DNA of 41,646 nt from PVC group bacterium (lineage in GTDB: Bacteria; Verrucomicrobiota; Kiritimatiellia; CAIKKV01), in NCBI GenBank assembly GCA_945898015.1, contig CAMDGM010000031.1, positions 1-41,646 of the forward strand, in the 5' to 3' direction. The notes under the pieces are model-generated. The model was not told the DNA's origin. It saw only the letters and a list, made by a program, of their open reading frames with translations, and did not search any database. Position numbers and translations under genes: made by a program. Below are positions 15,405-24,148 of the stretch, one piece after another; position 1 is the first letter of the stretch; each line of letters opens with the position of its first letter.

Positions 15405-16148
15405 TCAGACGTAGATCATTTTTTTGGTCATACCGCCGTCCACGACCAGATTTTGCCCGGTGATGAATCCGTTGGCGGGATCGGCGAGGAAGAGCACAGC
15501 GCGGGCGATGTCATCAGGCGTGCCGACCCGGCCGCAGGGATGTTGCGCATGATCGGCCTTTGATAAAAGGGCGGGCGCGCGGCGCGACTTTTTTTGAAAA
15601 GGCGAGACATCGATCCAGCCCGGGCTGATGCTGTTCACCCGGACCTCCGGCCCGAGGCTGACGGCCAGCGCATGGGTGAGCGCCACGAGGCCTCCTTTGG
15701 TGGCGGCATACGCTTCCGTGTCGGGTTCGGACATGTGCGCCCGGGTGGAGGCGATGTTGACGATCGATCCGCAGGCGGCGCGGAGCGCGAGCGCGGCGTG
15801 CTTGACGCTGAGGAACGCCGCGGTCAGGTTGACCGCCAGGACGCGGTTCCAGTCTTCCAGCGAGAGGGACGCGATGGGGCCGCCCCGGCTGATGCCGGCG
15901 TTGTTCACCAGCAGGTCGAGCCGGCCATCCCGGGTTGCGGCGTCCACCGCCTGGCGGACCTCGGATTCTTGGGCGACATCGGTCTTGATAAACCGGACCG
16001 GGCCCAGCGGCGCGAGTTCGGCCTCGGCTTCGAGCCCGGCCTCAGGGTCGATTTCTGCCAGGGTGACGGCGTAGCCGTTTTCCAAAAGGCGGGCGGCGAT
16101 GATCCGGCCGAGGCCCTGCCCGGCACCGGTGACGAGCGCGGTCTTCAT
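15405..16148 (-). CDS. Short-chain dehydrogenase/reductase
   Basis: 247 aa. Classical SDR motifs: cofactor loop TGAGQGLG (7-14), NNAG (around 85), catalytic Ser in NIASTRA, YAATK (Tyr and Lys of the catalytic pair), and PGWID followed by the C-terminal 'ITGQNLVVDGGMTKKM'. The Asp/Glu after strand 2 (AEID) suggests NAD(H) preference. It is the last gene of the minus-strand operon, 3 nt after the SNF2 stop. Substrate unknown. Confidence 0.93.
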   Translation of the reverse strand: MKTALVTGAGQGLGRIIAARLLENGYAVTLAEIDPEAGLEAEAELAPLGPVRFIKTDVAQESEVRQAVDAATRDGRLDLLVNNAGISRGGPIASLSLEDWNRVLAVNLTAAFLSVKHAALALRAACGSIVNIASTRAHMSEPDTEAYAATKGGLVALTHALAVSLGPEVRVNSISPGWIDVSPFQKKSRRAPALLSKADHAQHPCGRVGTPDDIARAVLFLADPANGFITGQNLVVDGGMTKKMIYV

Positions 16149-16151
16149 GGC

Positions 16152-19100
16152 TTATTTCTCCAGCGTCAGCAGGTCCTTCACCTCTTCCCAGGTGAGGGCC
16201 TGCAGGATCGATTCGTCGGTGGACAGGGTGGCGTCGATCACGGCCTGCTTGCGTTTCTGCATCTCGAGCACTTTTTCCTCGATGGTGCCGCGCGTGAGCA
16301 GCTTGATGCCGTAGACGGTGCGCTTCTGGCCGATCCGGTAGGCCCGGTCGGTGGCCTGCTGCTCGACGGCGGGGTTCCACCAGGGATCGTAATGGATGAC
16401 CATGTCGGCGCCGGTGAGGTTCAGGCCGGTGCCGCCTGCCTTGAGGCTGATGAGGAACAGGGGGATGGCGCGGTCCGAGTTGAACTGGTGGACGATTTTC
16501 TGGCGCTCCTTCGTGGAGCCGTCGAGGTAGCAGTAGGGAATCTGGCGGGTATCGAGTTCGCGGCGCAGGATGGAGAGCATGGAGACGAACTGGCTGAACA
16601 CGAGGAGGCGGTGGCCGCCGTCCAGGGCCTCGTCGAGCAGCTCGAAGAAGAGGTCCATCTTGGCGGAGGGCGGGTTGGCGGGGAGGCCGGGCAGCTTGAG
16701 CAGGTCGAGATGGCAGCAGGCCTGGCGGAGCTGGAGGAGGGTTTTGAGGATTTCGATGGTGCAGCGCTTGAATCCCTGGGTGGCCACCATGTCTTCGAGC
16801 TTGCGGCGGGAGGCCTCCACCAGCGCCCGGTAAACCTGTTTCTGTTCGGGGGCCAGCGTGCAGAAGGCGAGCCGCTCGATCTTGGGGGGCAGGTCGCGGG
16901 CGACGTCGGCTTTCAGGCGGCGGAGCAGGAACGGGCCCATCTTGCGCCGGAGGCGGACCTGGGCCTCCTCGCCCTCGAAGCCGCCGGCCGCGATGGGCTG
17001 CTCGTAGTAGCGGCGGAAGGAGTCGTGGGTGCCCAGGTAGCCGGGCATGAGGAAGTCCAGAATGGACCAGAGGTCGGAGACGCTGTTTTCGATGGGGGTG
17101 CCGGTCAGCACGAGGCGCTGGCCTGCCCGAAGCCGCTTGGCGGTGATGGCGTTCTGCGTGGACCGGTTTTTGATGTGCTGCGCCTCGTCCAGGATGAGCA
17201 CGGAGAAGTCGAAGGTCAGATACTGGTCCACGTCCCGCCGCATGAGGGCGTAGGAGGTCACGACAAGGTCCGATTCCGGGATCCGGCTCCACAGGGCGTG
17301 GCGGTCGTTGCCGGTCAGGCTGAGCACGCGCAGGCCGGGGACGAAGCGGGCGGCTTCCTCGGCCCAGTTTTCGACCAGGCTGGTGGGGCAGATGATCAGG
17401 GCGGGCTTGCCCTGGTAGAGGGGGTGGCGGCGTTCGAGGCTGAGCCAGGCCAGGGCCTGGATGGTTTTGCCCAGCCCCATCTCGTCCGCCAGGATGCCGC
17501 AGAATCCGTTGCATTCCAGGAACCGGAGCCAGGCGATGCCGTCCTTCTGGTAGGGGCGCAGCACGGCCTGGAGGGCCGGGGTCTCCACGGCTTCGATGCT
17601 GACCTTGCCGGCCTGCTCGGCGGCGCGGTCGCGCCAGGCGGCCGGCATTTCCACGTCCACGCCGTCGAGCGCGTCCATGGAGGCCTTGACGTAGGCGGCA
17701 TAGAGGCGCGGCAGGCGGAAGGTGCCGGGGCGGGAGCCCTCGGTGCTCGCGCAGTCGTGAAAGACGCGGGTCATGGATTCCACGGCGTCAATGTCGAGCA
17801 GGATGGTCTGGTCGTCGCGCTGGATGAAGGATTCGCCCTTGAGAATGGCGCGCTGGACCTCGGCCATGGGAAGCGTTTGCCCGTTGTGCTCATAGTCGAA
17901 CCCGATCTCGAACCAGTCGTGGTCGGGCGAGTCGGTGACGCGGATGACCGGCGTGACGGACGGGAGCGTTTCCAGGTAGGGCGACACGCGGCCTTCGAGC
18001 TCCACCTTCCAGCCCGAGCGGCGGAGGGTGGGCAGTTTGCTGCCGATGAAGTTGAGCACCTCCCGCTCCCCGACGATGTGGGCGAGCGAGTCGCCCGTGT
18101 CCCCGTGGAAGCCGAAGTGGCGCAGCTTTTCGAGCGCCCGCCGTTCGCTGTGCGGGCTGCGGACGAAATAGCGCAGCGGATCGGCGGCATCGGGGAGGCA
18201 GAAGCGCGCGTTCGGATCGGCGGCTTTTCCCGCCACCAGGCTCTTGCCGTCGTATTCCGCATAGAGCGTGGCGGAGAGGGAGGCGGGGCTGCCGCGCACC
18301 ACGAGGCGGAAGGCCGGCGCCGTGGGCTCGATGGTGAAGGCGTCGGTGGAGACGTCCGTTTCAACCCGGATGAGCGCGGAGAGGGAGCCCAGCTCGGCTT
18401 CGAAAAAACGGGGCACGGACGGGCGGGGAATGCGGACGGTGTCCTTGTACAGGTCGTGCAGGGGTTCGGGCAGGATGGTTTCGAGGGGCCAGAAATTCAC
18501 GCCGCTGGACACCCAGCCTTTATTTCCGTGGACGATGTGGAACGGGGGGGCCTCGTCCGCGCCGTAGGGGATGTCCGTGTGGAGATTCAGCACCAGTTCG
18601 CCGCTTTCAGCGTCCAGGTCGATGCGGAGGCGGGAGGGAATGCGCGGCGCCAGGACGGACAGGGGCTCCTCGCGGCCTTCTTCGTAGAGGGAGCGGCTTT
18701 CGTGCAGGTCGAGCAGGTTGAGAAAGTCGAATTTGGAAAGGGTCAGGCTTCCGCCGGCGGGTCCGCCCGCGATATCTTCCAGCACGAAGAGCAGCGCCTC
18801 ATCGCGGCGGGGGAAGGAAAAGGCGACGTCGCGCGGCACGGCGTCGAGCGGGCGGTGGGCGCCGTCGTATTCGGCTTCGGCGAGGACCGGCACGCAGCCC
18901 CGGCGCCAGCCTTCGCGCCATTCCCGGCGCAGGGTCAGCCGGATGACGGCCGGGATCGCCTGGGGCGTGCCGGGCGGGACGCGGCGGAGGTAGGCGCTTT
19001 CGGAGATGGTGGCGAGGCGCTGGGCGTGGCGGATTTCCTGCTCCCGCCGTTGTGCGTGTTCGGGGTTATGCTGGCGTTTCAGCAGGGCCAGGCCGAGCGC

Positions 19101-19352
19101 GATGACGTGGCTGCAGATGATCCCGCGCTCCGTGCTGTCCCGGCAGGGGCATTGGCTTTCCGCGCTGCCGTTGGGAAGGATGCGGGCGGCGGTCCGCATG
19201 GTCCGGCCCGCGCGCAGGATGGCGCCCCGCATATGGGGCGGATCGAATTCCGCCTCCTTGACCAGTCCGTTGTCGAACAGGATCTGGCCGTCGCGAAACA
19301 CGGAGTCGCCCGCCCAGTCGATCAGCATTTTCTGGGTCACCGGAAAAGTCAT
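16152..19352 (-). CDS. SWIM-domain SNF2/DEAD-box helicase
   Basis: 1066 aa. A SWIM zinc finger lies at the N-terminus (CPC...CSH: C68, C70, C80, H82), then a long variable region, and a C-terminal SNF2 ATPase: Walker A DEMGLGKTIQ (around 625), DEAQ box (DEAQHIKN), TGTPIENS, and the helicase-C motifs LVFSQF, GTGLNLTGA and DRAYRIGQ. Such proteins remodel nucleoprotein complexes; the bacterial role is unclear. The ATG at 19352 overlaps the prmA stop (ATGA), which settles the start and removes a long Arg/Pro-rich out-of-frame-like extension. It is expressed from the rnhC-prmA operon. Confidence 0.93.
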   Translation of the reverse strand: MTFPVTQKMLIDWAGDSVFRDGQILFDNGLVKEAEFDPPHMRGAILRAGRTMRTAARILPNGSAESQCPCRDSTERGIICSHVIALGLALLKRQHNPEHAQRREQEIRHAQRLATISESAYLRRVPPGTPQAIPAVIRLTLRREWREGWRRGCVPVLAEAEYDGAHRPLDAVPRDVAFSFPRRDEALLFVLEDIAGGPAGGSLTLSKFDFLNLLDLHESRSLYEEGREEPLSVLAPRIPSRLRIDLDAESGELVLNLHTDIPYGADEAPPFHIVHGNKGWVSSGVNFWPLETILPEPLHDLYKDTVRIPRPSVPRFFEAELGSLSALIRVETDVSTDAFTIEPTAPAFRLVVRGSPASLSATLYAEYDGKSLVAGKAADPNARFCLPDAADPLRYFVRSPHSERRALEKLRHFGFHGDTGDSLAHIVGEREVLNFIGSKLPTLRRSGWKVELEGRVSPYLETLPSVTPVIRVTDSPDHDWFEIGFDYEHNGQTLPMAEVQRAILKGESFIQRDDQTILLDIDAVESMTRVFHDCASTEGSRPGTFRLPRLYAAYVKASMDALDGVDVEMPAAWRDRAAEQAGKVSIEAVETPALQAVLRPYQKDGIAWLRFLECNGFCGILADEMGLGKTIQALAWLSLERRHPLYQGKPALIICPTSLVENWAEEAARFVPGLRVLSLTGNDRHALWSRIPESDLVVTSYALMRRDVDQYLTFDFSVLILDEAQHIKNRSTQNAITAKRLRAGQRLVLTGTPIENSVSDLWSILDFLMPGYLGTHDSFRRYYEQPIAAGGFEGEEAQVRLRRKMGPFLLRRLKADVARDLPPKIERLAFCTLAPEQKQVYRALVEASRRKLEDMVATQGFKRCTIEILKTLLQLRQACCHLDLLKLPGLPANPPSAKMDLFFELLDEALDGGHRLLVFSQFVSMLSILRRELDTRQIPYCYLDGSTKERQKIVHQFNSDRAIPLFLISLKAGGTGLNLTGADMVIHYDPWWNPAVEQQATDRAYRIGQKRTVYGIKLLTRGTIEEKVLEMQKRKQAVIDATLSTDESILQALTWEEVKDLLTLEK

Positions 19353-20230
19353 CGGCGTTCCCACCAGCCGCTGGTCCAGCCGTCCAGCGTGAGTTGTTGC
19401 CGCTCGGAAAAGCCGCGGCCGGCGAAGGCGGCCGCTATGTCCGCATATTGGCGCTCCAGAATGCCCGCCAGCAGCAGCGCCGCGCCGGGCTCCCGGGAAC
19501 AAAGATGATCCGCGAACCGGTCCGTGGCGGCCAGCAGGATCGGCGCCTCGATGTTGGCCGCCACGAGGCCGAACGGGGCGGCCGGGGCATAGCGCAGGAC
19601 GTCGGCGGTGCCGAGCGTGACCGCCTCGGCCACGCTGTTCCGGCGGCAGTTTTCGCCGGCCTGCTCGACCGCCGAGGGGTCGAAGTCGATGGCCGTCACG
19701 GGGCCGAAGCCCAGCTTGACGGCGGCGATGGAGAGGATGCCGGATCCGCAGCCGGCGTCGAGCATGGGGCCGGAACGGCCTTCCGCGGCCAGGGTGTCCA
19801 GGAAACGGATGCACGCCCGGGTGGTGCCATGCTGGCCTGTGCCGAAGCACATGCCGGCGTCGATCACGACTTCCCGGTCGTCCGGCCGGGTCGGCATGGT
19901 CTCCCAGGAGGGGCGGACGATGATCCGGTCGGACACGCGTTCGGGGTGGAAAAAGCGTTTCCAGCTTTCGGCCCAGTCCTCGCGGGGGATGGCGTCCACG
20001 GAGATCCGCCAGGGTTCGCCCCGGCAGAGGTCAGAGATCAGGCGTTTCAGGTCTTCGGCGGCCCGGTCCGCAGCCTCGTGATCGGGCGCGAACAGATCGA
20101 TCCGGGCGAGGGTTCCCGCGGCGTCGGTCCACAGGGATACGGCATGGCCCGCGCCCGGCAGGGCCTCCTCCAGTACCTCGGCCAGAAGCGGCACGGTGTG
20201 GATGGAAACACGGTAAAGCGTGTCGGTCAT
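19349..20230 (-). CDS. prmA: Ribosomal protein L11 methyltransferase
   Basis: 293 aa, the usual PrmA length. It trimethylates ribosomal protein L11 using S-adenosylmethionine. The SAM site is LDAGCGSGILSIAAVKLG, preceded by the typical 'MCFGTGQHGTTRACIRFLD' and followed by 'AIDFDPSAVEQAGENC'; the late motif VAANI (the DPY/NPP-like position) is present. It starts 10 nt after the rnhC stop and overlaps the SNF2 start. It could in principle act on another protein, but the full motif set supports PrmA. Confidence 0.92.
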   Translation of the reverse strand: MTDTLYRVSIHTVPLLAEVLEEALPGAGHAVSLWTDAAGTLARIDLFAPDHEAADRAAEDLKRLISDLCRGEPWRISVDAIPREDWAESWKRFFHPERVSDRIIVRPSWETMPTRPDDREVVIDAGMCFGTGQHGTTRACIRFLDTLAAEGRSGPMLDAGCGSGILSIAAVKLGFGPVTAIDFDPSAVEQAGENCRRNSVAEAVTLGTADVLRYAPAAPFGLVAANIEAPILLAATDRFADHLCSREPGAALLLAGILERQYADIAAAFAGRGFSERQQLTLDGWTSGWWERR

Positions 20231-20240
20231 GGCGGCAGCC

Positions 20241-21236
20241 TCAGGATTTTCTGGGTTTGAACCGGCTGAACGCGCTGGCGCCCGCCGCGCCGTCGGGTCC
20301 GAGGACGGCGCGCGTGGTGCCCGCGGTGGCGAGTACTTCGTCGGTGGTTTTGAAATGGCATTTGACGGCCTCGAGCAGGACGGCGGGCCCTTTTTCCTGG
20401 ATCAGCCGGATGGCGGCGTCCTTCACCAGGGCCGAGGCGCCCTTGGGGATCTTGAAGCCGTACTGGGTGGACAGGTCGGCCATGGCGCCGAGGAAGCGGT
20501 CGCGCGCGAGAATGGAGGCGGCGGCCACGGCCATATCGGATTCGGCCTTGTGGCGCTGTTCGAGCTTGATGGTTTTGCCGCGCTGGAGGAGCGCGCGTTC
20601 GATCAGGTGCTTGCCGCCGAACTGGTCGGAGAGGGCGCGGGGGCAGTCGGGCACTTTTTCGAGCACGTTTTCGATGGCGCGGGCGTGGCCCCAGGCGAGG
20701 AGGGAGTTCACGTTGCGCATCTTGTGGTAGAGCTCGTTGTATTTGCGGGGGCCGACGGAGATGACGGTGTAGCGGTCGCCGACCCGGTCCCGGATGGCCT
20801 TGGCCAGCTGGCGGGCCTTGGTGTCGCTGGTGATGTTTTTGCTGTCCTTGACGCCCAGCTCGCGGAAGACCTTTACGAGGGGGGTGTCCACATAGACAGC
20901 GGCGATGACGAGGGGGCCGAAGAAATCGCCCTTGCCGCTCTCGTCCACGCCGATGTGGGGGGAGAAGGAATCGGGATCGACCACGGCCTCGTAGCCGAGG
21001 CGGACCTCCTGGAGGACGAGGGGCTCCATGGCGAACGAGACGAAGTCGGAGGCGCCGGATCCCTGGATGAGGCACTTGCCGCTTTTGTAGAGGGAGACAC
21101 GGAAGCCGTCGCCCTCGGCCGCGATGCGGGTGTATTCCACCGCTACGGGCTTGTAGTTGCCGCCCCGGAGCAGGTCGATGAGGGCCTGCTGCTGGCTTTC
21201 GCTGAGTACGAACGTGAACGAATTCTGGTTCGACAT
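20241..21236 (-). CDS. rnhC: Ribonuclease HIII
   Basis: 331 aa from the ATG at 21236 (an upstream GTG at 21254 is possible). It removes RNA from RNA-DNA hybrids. The N-terminal 80 residues form the TBP-like substrate-binding domain (SFTFVLSESQQQAL...KSGKCLIQGSG) that separates HIII from HII. The catalytic domain starts at GVDESGKGDFFGPL, with acidic residues D and E, then KDSKNIT and ESDMAVAAASILARD completing the metal site. First gene of the minus-strand operon; no strong Shine-Dalgarno is visible, and a terminator-like hairpin lies in its leader. Confidence 0.95.
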   Translation of the reverse strand: MSNQNSFTFVLSESQQQALIDLLRGGNYKPVAVEYTRIAAEGDGFRVSLYKSGKCLIQGSGASDFVSFAMEPLVLQEVRLGYEAVVDPDSFSPHIGVDESGKGDFFGPLVIAAVYVDTPLVKVFRELGVKDSKNITSDTKARQLAKAIRDRVGDRYTVISVGPRKYNELYHKMRNVNSLLAWGHARAIENVLEKVPDCPRALSDQFGGKHLIERALLQRGKTIKLEQRHKAESDMAVAAASILARDRFLGAMADLSTQYGFKIPKGASALVKDAAIRLIQEKGPAVLLEAVKCHFKTTDEVLATAGTTRAVLGPDGAAGASAFSRFKPRKS

Positions 21237-21269
21237 AACTGGTAAGGCTACCACGAAGCAGGCGGCAAT

Positions 21270-21307
21270 GGCACAAAAAAATCACGCCTCCGAGCGTGAC
21301 GTGTGCC
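21270..21307 (-). promoter_or_regulatory. Compound hairpin with T-run in the rnhC leader (possible attenuator)
   Basis: Inner stem TCACGC (21282-21287) / GCGTGA (21294-21299) and an outer stem GGCACA (21270-21275) / TGTGCC (21302-21307). Read on the minus strand, the inner stem is directly followed by seven T, as in an intrinsic terminator, about 35 nt before the rnhC start. It could stop transcripts antisense to the YchF-like gene or attenuate the operon. Confidence 0.45.
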
Positions 21308-21391
21308 GGGTCGGCGTTCCCCGCAAATAGCGGTTGTATTGACCTGATTCGATGTTAGGATAGGGACCTATTTATCACCCAGCGAGGATGC

Positions 21392-22435
21392 ATGAAAGCG
21401 GCGATTGTCGGATATGCGCAGGCGGGCAAAAAGACCCTGTTCAAGCTGTTGACCAACCGGGACGTTCCCCAGGGCCGCAAGGAGGACGAGGCCGTGGAGG
21501 GCGCGGCGGCGGTGTATGATGCCCGCGTGGAGACGCTGGCGAAGATCTGCAAGCCCCAGAAGACCAAGTACGCGGAGACGCTCATGGTCCTGTGTCCCGA
21601 TGTGCCGGAGGGCGGCAAGGGTTCCTGGATGGACGCGGCCCGCAAGTGCGACCTGCTGTGCGTCGTGCTTCGCACGTTTACGGCGCCCGATGTGTTTCAT
21701 CCCCGGGGCTCCGTGGATGCCGAGCGGGACCGGTCCGACCTGGCCACGGAGATCGTGTTCGCCGACGTGGACATGGTGGACAAGCGGCTGGAGCGGATGG
21801 CCAAGGAAAAGCGGGCGGGCCAGACCGTGGCGCAGCAGATCGAGGAAAAGGCGCTCACCAAGTGCCGGGATGCGCTGGCGGCGGGCCAATGGCTCAAGGA
21901 CGCTGGCCTGGACGAGAACGATTTGAAGGCGATTCGGACCCTCGGGCTGATGACCCTCGCGCCGGTGATGTGGATTTACAATGTGGATGAATCGGGCGTG
22001 CAGGCCGCCCTGGAGGCCGAAAAGGCCGATCCCGGCGCAATCGTCGTCTCGTGCAAGATCGAGCGGGAGATCATGGCCATTGAGAATCGCGAGGAGCGGG
22101 TGGCCTTTCTGGGCGAGGTGGGCTTCGCGCAGTCGGGGCTCGAGCGCTTGAACACCGCCGCCTACGACACGCTTGGACTTATGTCCTTTTACACGGCCGG
22201 GCCGGACGAGGTGCGGGCGTGGACGATCCGCAAGGGCAGCACGGCGCCCGTGGCAGCGGGGAAAATCCATAGTGACATCGAACGCGGATTCATCCGCGCC
22301 GAGGTGACCAAGTTTGACGACCTGGTGGCGGCGGGCGGGGAGGCGGAGGCCAAGGCCAAGGGCAAGACGCAGCTCAAGGGCAAGGACTACGTGATCGAGG
22401 ACGGCGATATCTGCCACTTCCGCTTCAGCGTGTAA
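21392..22435 (+). CDS. YchF-like protein with degenerate GTPase motifs and TGS domain
   Basis: 347 aa, close to the 363-aa YchF/OLA1 length and alignable along its length, including 'PDVFHPRGSVDAERD' (YchF 'DDIVHV.G.VDP..D') and the C-terminal TGS/DUF933 part 'SFYTAGPDEVRAWTIRKGSTAP' to 'DGDICHFRFSV'. The P-loop reads GYAQAGKKTL: the Ser/Thr after GK is Lys14. The switch-II DxxGL is replaced by PDVPEGG. Nucleotide binding may thus be lost or altered. Canonical YchF is an ATPase acting on ribosomes; this copy may be a regulatory paralogue. A candidate promoter (TTGTAT, 16 bp, TAGGAT, 21334-21361) lies upstream. Confidence 0.8.
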   Translation: MKAAIVGYAQAGKKTLFKLLTNRDVPQGRKEDEAVEGAAAVYDARVETLAKICKPQKTKYAETLMVLCPDVPEGGKGSWMDAARKCDLLCVVLRTFTAPDVFHPRGSVDAERDRSDLATEIVFADVDMVDKRLERMAKEKRAGQTVAQQIEEKALTKCRDALAAGQWLKDAGLDENDLKAIRTLGLMTLAPVMWIYNVDESGVQAALEAEKADPGAIVVSCKIEREIMAIENREERVAFLGEVGFAQSGLERLNTAAYDTLGLMSFYTAGPDEVRAWTIRKGSTAPVAAGKIHSDIERGFIRAEVTKFDDLVAAGGEAEAKAKGKTQLKGKDYVIEDGDICHFRFSV

Positions 22436-22444
22436 CCGGTTCCG

Positions 22445-22816
22445 CTACTCCAGTTCGCGATCCGTCAATTCGTCCTCGTTCAGGCCCAGGTAGTGGCCCA
22501 GTTCATGGAGGAGGGTGGTGCGCACCTCCTGGCGGAATGCTCGCTCCCGGTGCTCCGCCTCATCCCAGATATTCAGCAGAAACAGGGTCATGCGGGCCGG
22601 TAGTTCAACGCCGCCTTCTTCCGCAAAAGCAGGTCCTTCAAAGAGGCCCATGGTGTCGGCCTCCACCCCTTCCTCAAGCAGGAAATCAGGCGGCTGTTCT
22701 TCCAGGAAAAGCGTGACGGAATCAAATCGTTCCCGCAACGCCGCAGGCAGGGCCTGGCGCAGGCGGCGGATTTCCTCATCCGCCCATTTCAAGAGCCTGT
22801 CCACGGAGCCCGCCAT
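22445..22816 (-). CDS. MMP-like zincin metallopeptidase family protein
   Basis: 123 aa. The C-terminal motif LLHELGHYLGLNEDEL carries HExxHxxGxxE, the minimal 'metallopeptidase with MMP-like domain' (zincin_1) signature, and the length fits that family. I chose the ATG at 22816: it is 2 nt after the DUF1015 stop, and longer open frame upstream is a shadow of that gene. Physiological substrates of the family are unknown. Confidence 0.85.
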   Translation of the reverse strand: MAGSVDRLLKWADEEIRRLRQALPAALRERFDSVTLFLEEQPPDFLLEEGVEADTMGLFEGPAFAEEGGVELPARMTLFLLNIWDEAEHRERAFRQEVRTTLLHELGHYLGLNEDELTDRELE

Positions 22817-22818
22817 GT

Positions 22819-24033
22819 TCAAAGGGTGTGAAGGAGCAGCCCGGAGCGAAGCTTGGGCTCGAACCAGGTGCTTTTGGGCGGCATCGTCTGGCCCGCATCC
22901 GAGATGGCCATGAGCTGTCCGACCGTTACGGGGTGCATGGAGAAAGCGACAGCGGCCTTGCCGCTGTCGACCAGGCGGGCCAGTTCGTCGGGTCCGCGGA
23001 TGCCGCCGATGAACTCGATGCGGGCGCTGGTGCGCGGGTCGGTAATGCCGAGCACGGGGGCCAGCAGGCGGTCCTGGAGCACGCTGACGTCCAGAGAGGC
23101 GAGCGCGTCGGCGTCGGGGGCGGCCACGAGGCGCAGGCTGTACCAGGCGCCGTCGAGGTAGAGGCTGCACAGGCCGGGCTCCGCGGGGCGGGGGTTGGCT
23201 TCGGGCGTGATGGCGAAGCGGTCGCGCACGGCCGCCAGGAAGGCGTCGCGGGAAAGGCCGTTCAGGTCGCGCACGGCCCGGTTGTAGGGCAGCACCTGAA
23301 GCTGGCTGGCGGGGAAGAGCACGCCCAGGAAGCGGTTGTACTCCTCGCGTCCGGTGTGGGCGGGATTGCCCGCCTGCCGTTCGCGAGCCACGCGCACGGC
23401 CGCGGCGGCGCGGTGATGGCCGTCGGCAATGTAGCAGTGGGGCACGGCCTGGAACGCCTTGGCCAGCGCGGCGGAGTCGGCGGCTTTCCAGACCGAGTGG
23501 CGGATGCCGTCGTCGGAGGTGAAGTCGTAAAGCGGGGGCTGGGCCTCGGTTTTGGCGACCAGCCGGTCGATTTCCGCCCGGTCGGGATAAAGCAGGAACA
23601 CGAGTCCCGTCTGGGCGCCCAGCGCGGCGATGTGGCGCATACGGTCGTCTTCTTTGTCCGGTCGTGTTTTCTCATGGGTCTTGATGAGGACGTCATAATC
23701 GCCGGTGTCGAGGCAGGCGGCCACGCCGCGCTGGGTGTGGTCGCCCATGACCTGGCGGTAGATGAAGAGGGCGGGGTCGGCATCCGGCACGAGCGCGCCG
23801 GAGGCGCGCAGGCGGTCGAGGGCGGCGCGCGCCGCGGCATAGGCCTCGGCGGAATGGGGGTCGGCGCCGGCCGGCAGGTCGATTTCGGGGCGGCTGACGT
23901 GGAAAAAGCAGTCGGGATTACCCTTGGCCTGGCTGGCGGCTTCGGCGGTGCTGACGACATCGTAGGGCGGGGCGGCAATCAAGGCGGCGCGTGCGGGAGT
24001 GGGGCGCAGGGCGGGGAAGGAATGGATGTTCAC
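22819..24033 (-). CDS. DUF1015 family protein
   Basis: 404 aa from a GTG at 24033 with GGAGG 5 nt upstream; the start reads VNIHSFPALRPTP, the usual DUF1015 opening. Family hallmarks: 'IAAPPYDVVS', 'HEKTRPDKEDDRMRHI', 'CYIADGHHRAAAAVRVA', 'NRFLGVLFPASQLQVLPYNRAV'. DUF1015 proteins are about 400 aa, of uncertain function, sometimes described as SerK-like kinases related to ParB; the conserved His/Asp cluster (DGHHR) suggests nucleotide or phosphate chemistry. It is followed 2 nt later by the zincin gene. Confidence 0.9.
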   Translation of the reverse strand: MNIHSFPALRPTPARAALIAAPPYDVVSTAEAASQAKGNPDCFFHVSRPEIDLPAGADPHSAEAYAAARAALDRLRASGALVPDADPALFIYRQVMGDHTQRGVAACLDTGDYDVLIKTHEKTRPDKEDDRMRHIAALGAQTGLVFLLYPDRAEIDRLVAKTEAQPPLYDFTSDDGIRHSVWKAADSAALAKAFQAVPHCYIADGHHRAAAAVRVARERQAGNPAHTGREEYNRFLGVLFPASQLQVLPYNRAVRDLNGLSRDAFLAAVRDRFAITPEANPRPAEPGLCSLYLDGAWYSLRLVAAPDADALASLDVSVLQDRLLAPVLGITDPRTSARIEFIGGIRGPDELARLVDSGKAAVAFSMHPVTVGQLMAISDAGQTMPPKSTWFEPKLRSGLLLHTL

Positions 24034-24148
24034 GGGAACCTCCGGGTTGGACGATTGGCGATGCAAGTTACAGGGAAAGAGGTACCACATTCGCCGGAGC
24101 GGCTCCAGCCCTTTTGTTGGCGGGTGGGCTTGCGACCGGGATGCGGGG

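Noticed and set aside
15594..19508. 1304-codon open frame antisense to SNF2 and SDR
   Set aside because: Gly/Glu/Ala/Val-rich shadow of two genes with complete motif sets; spans two unrelated genes, as only a shadow does.
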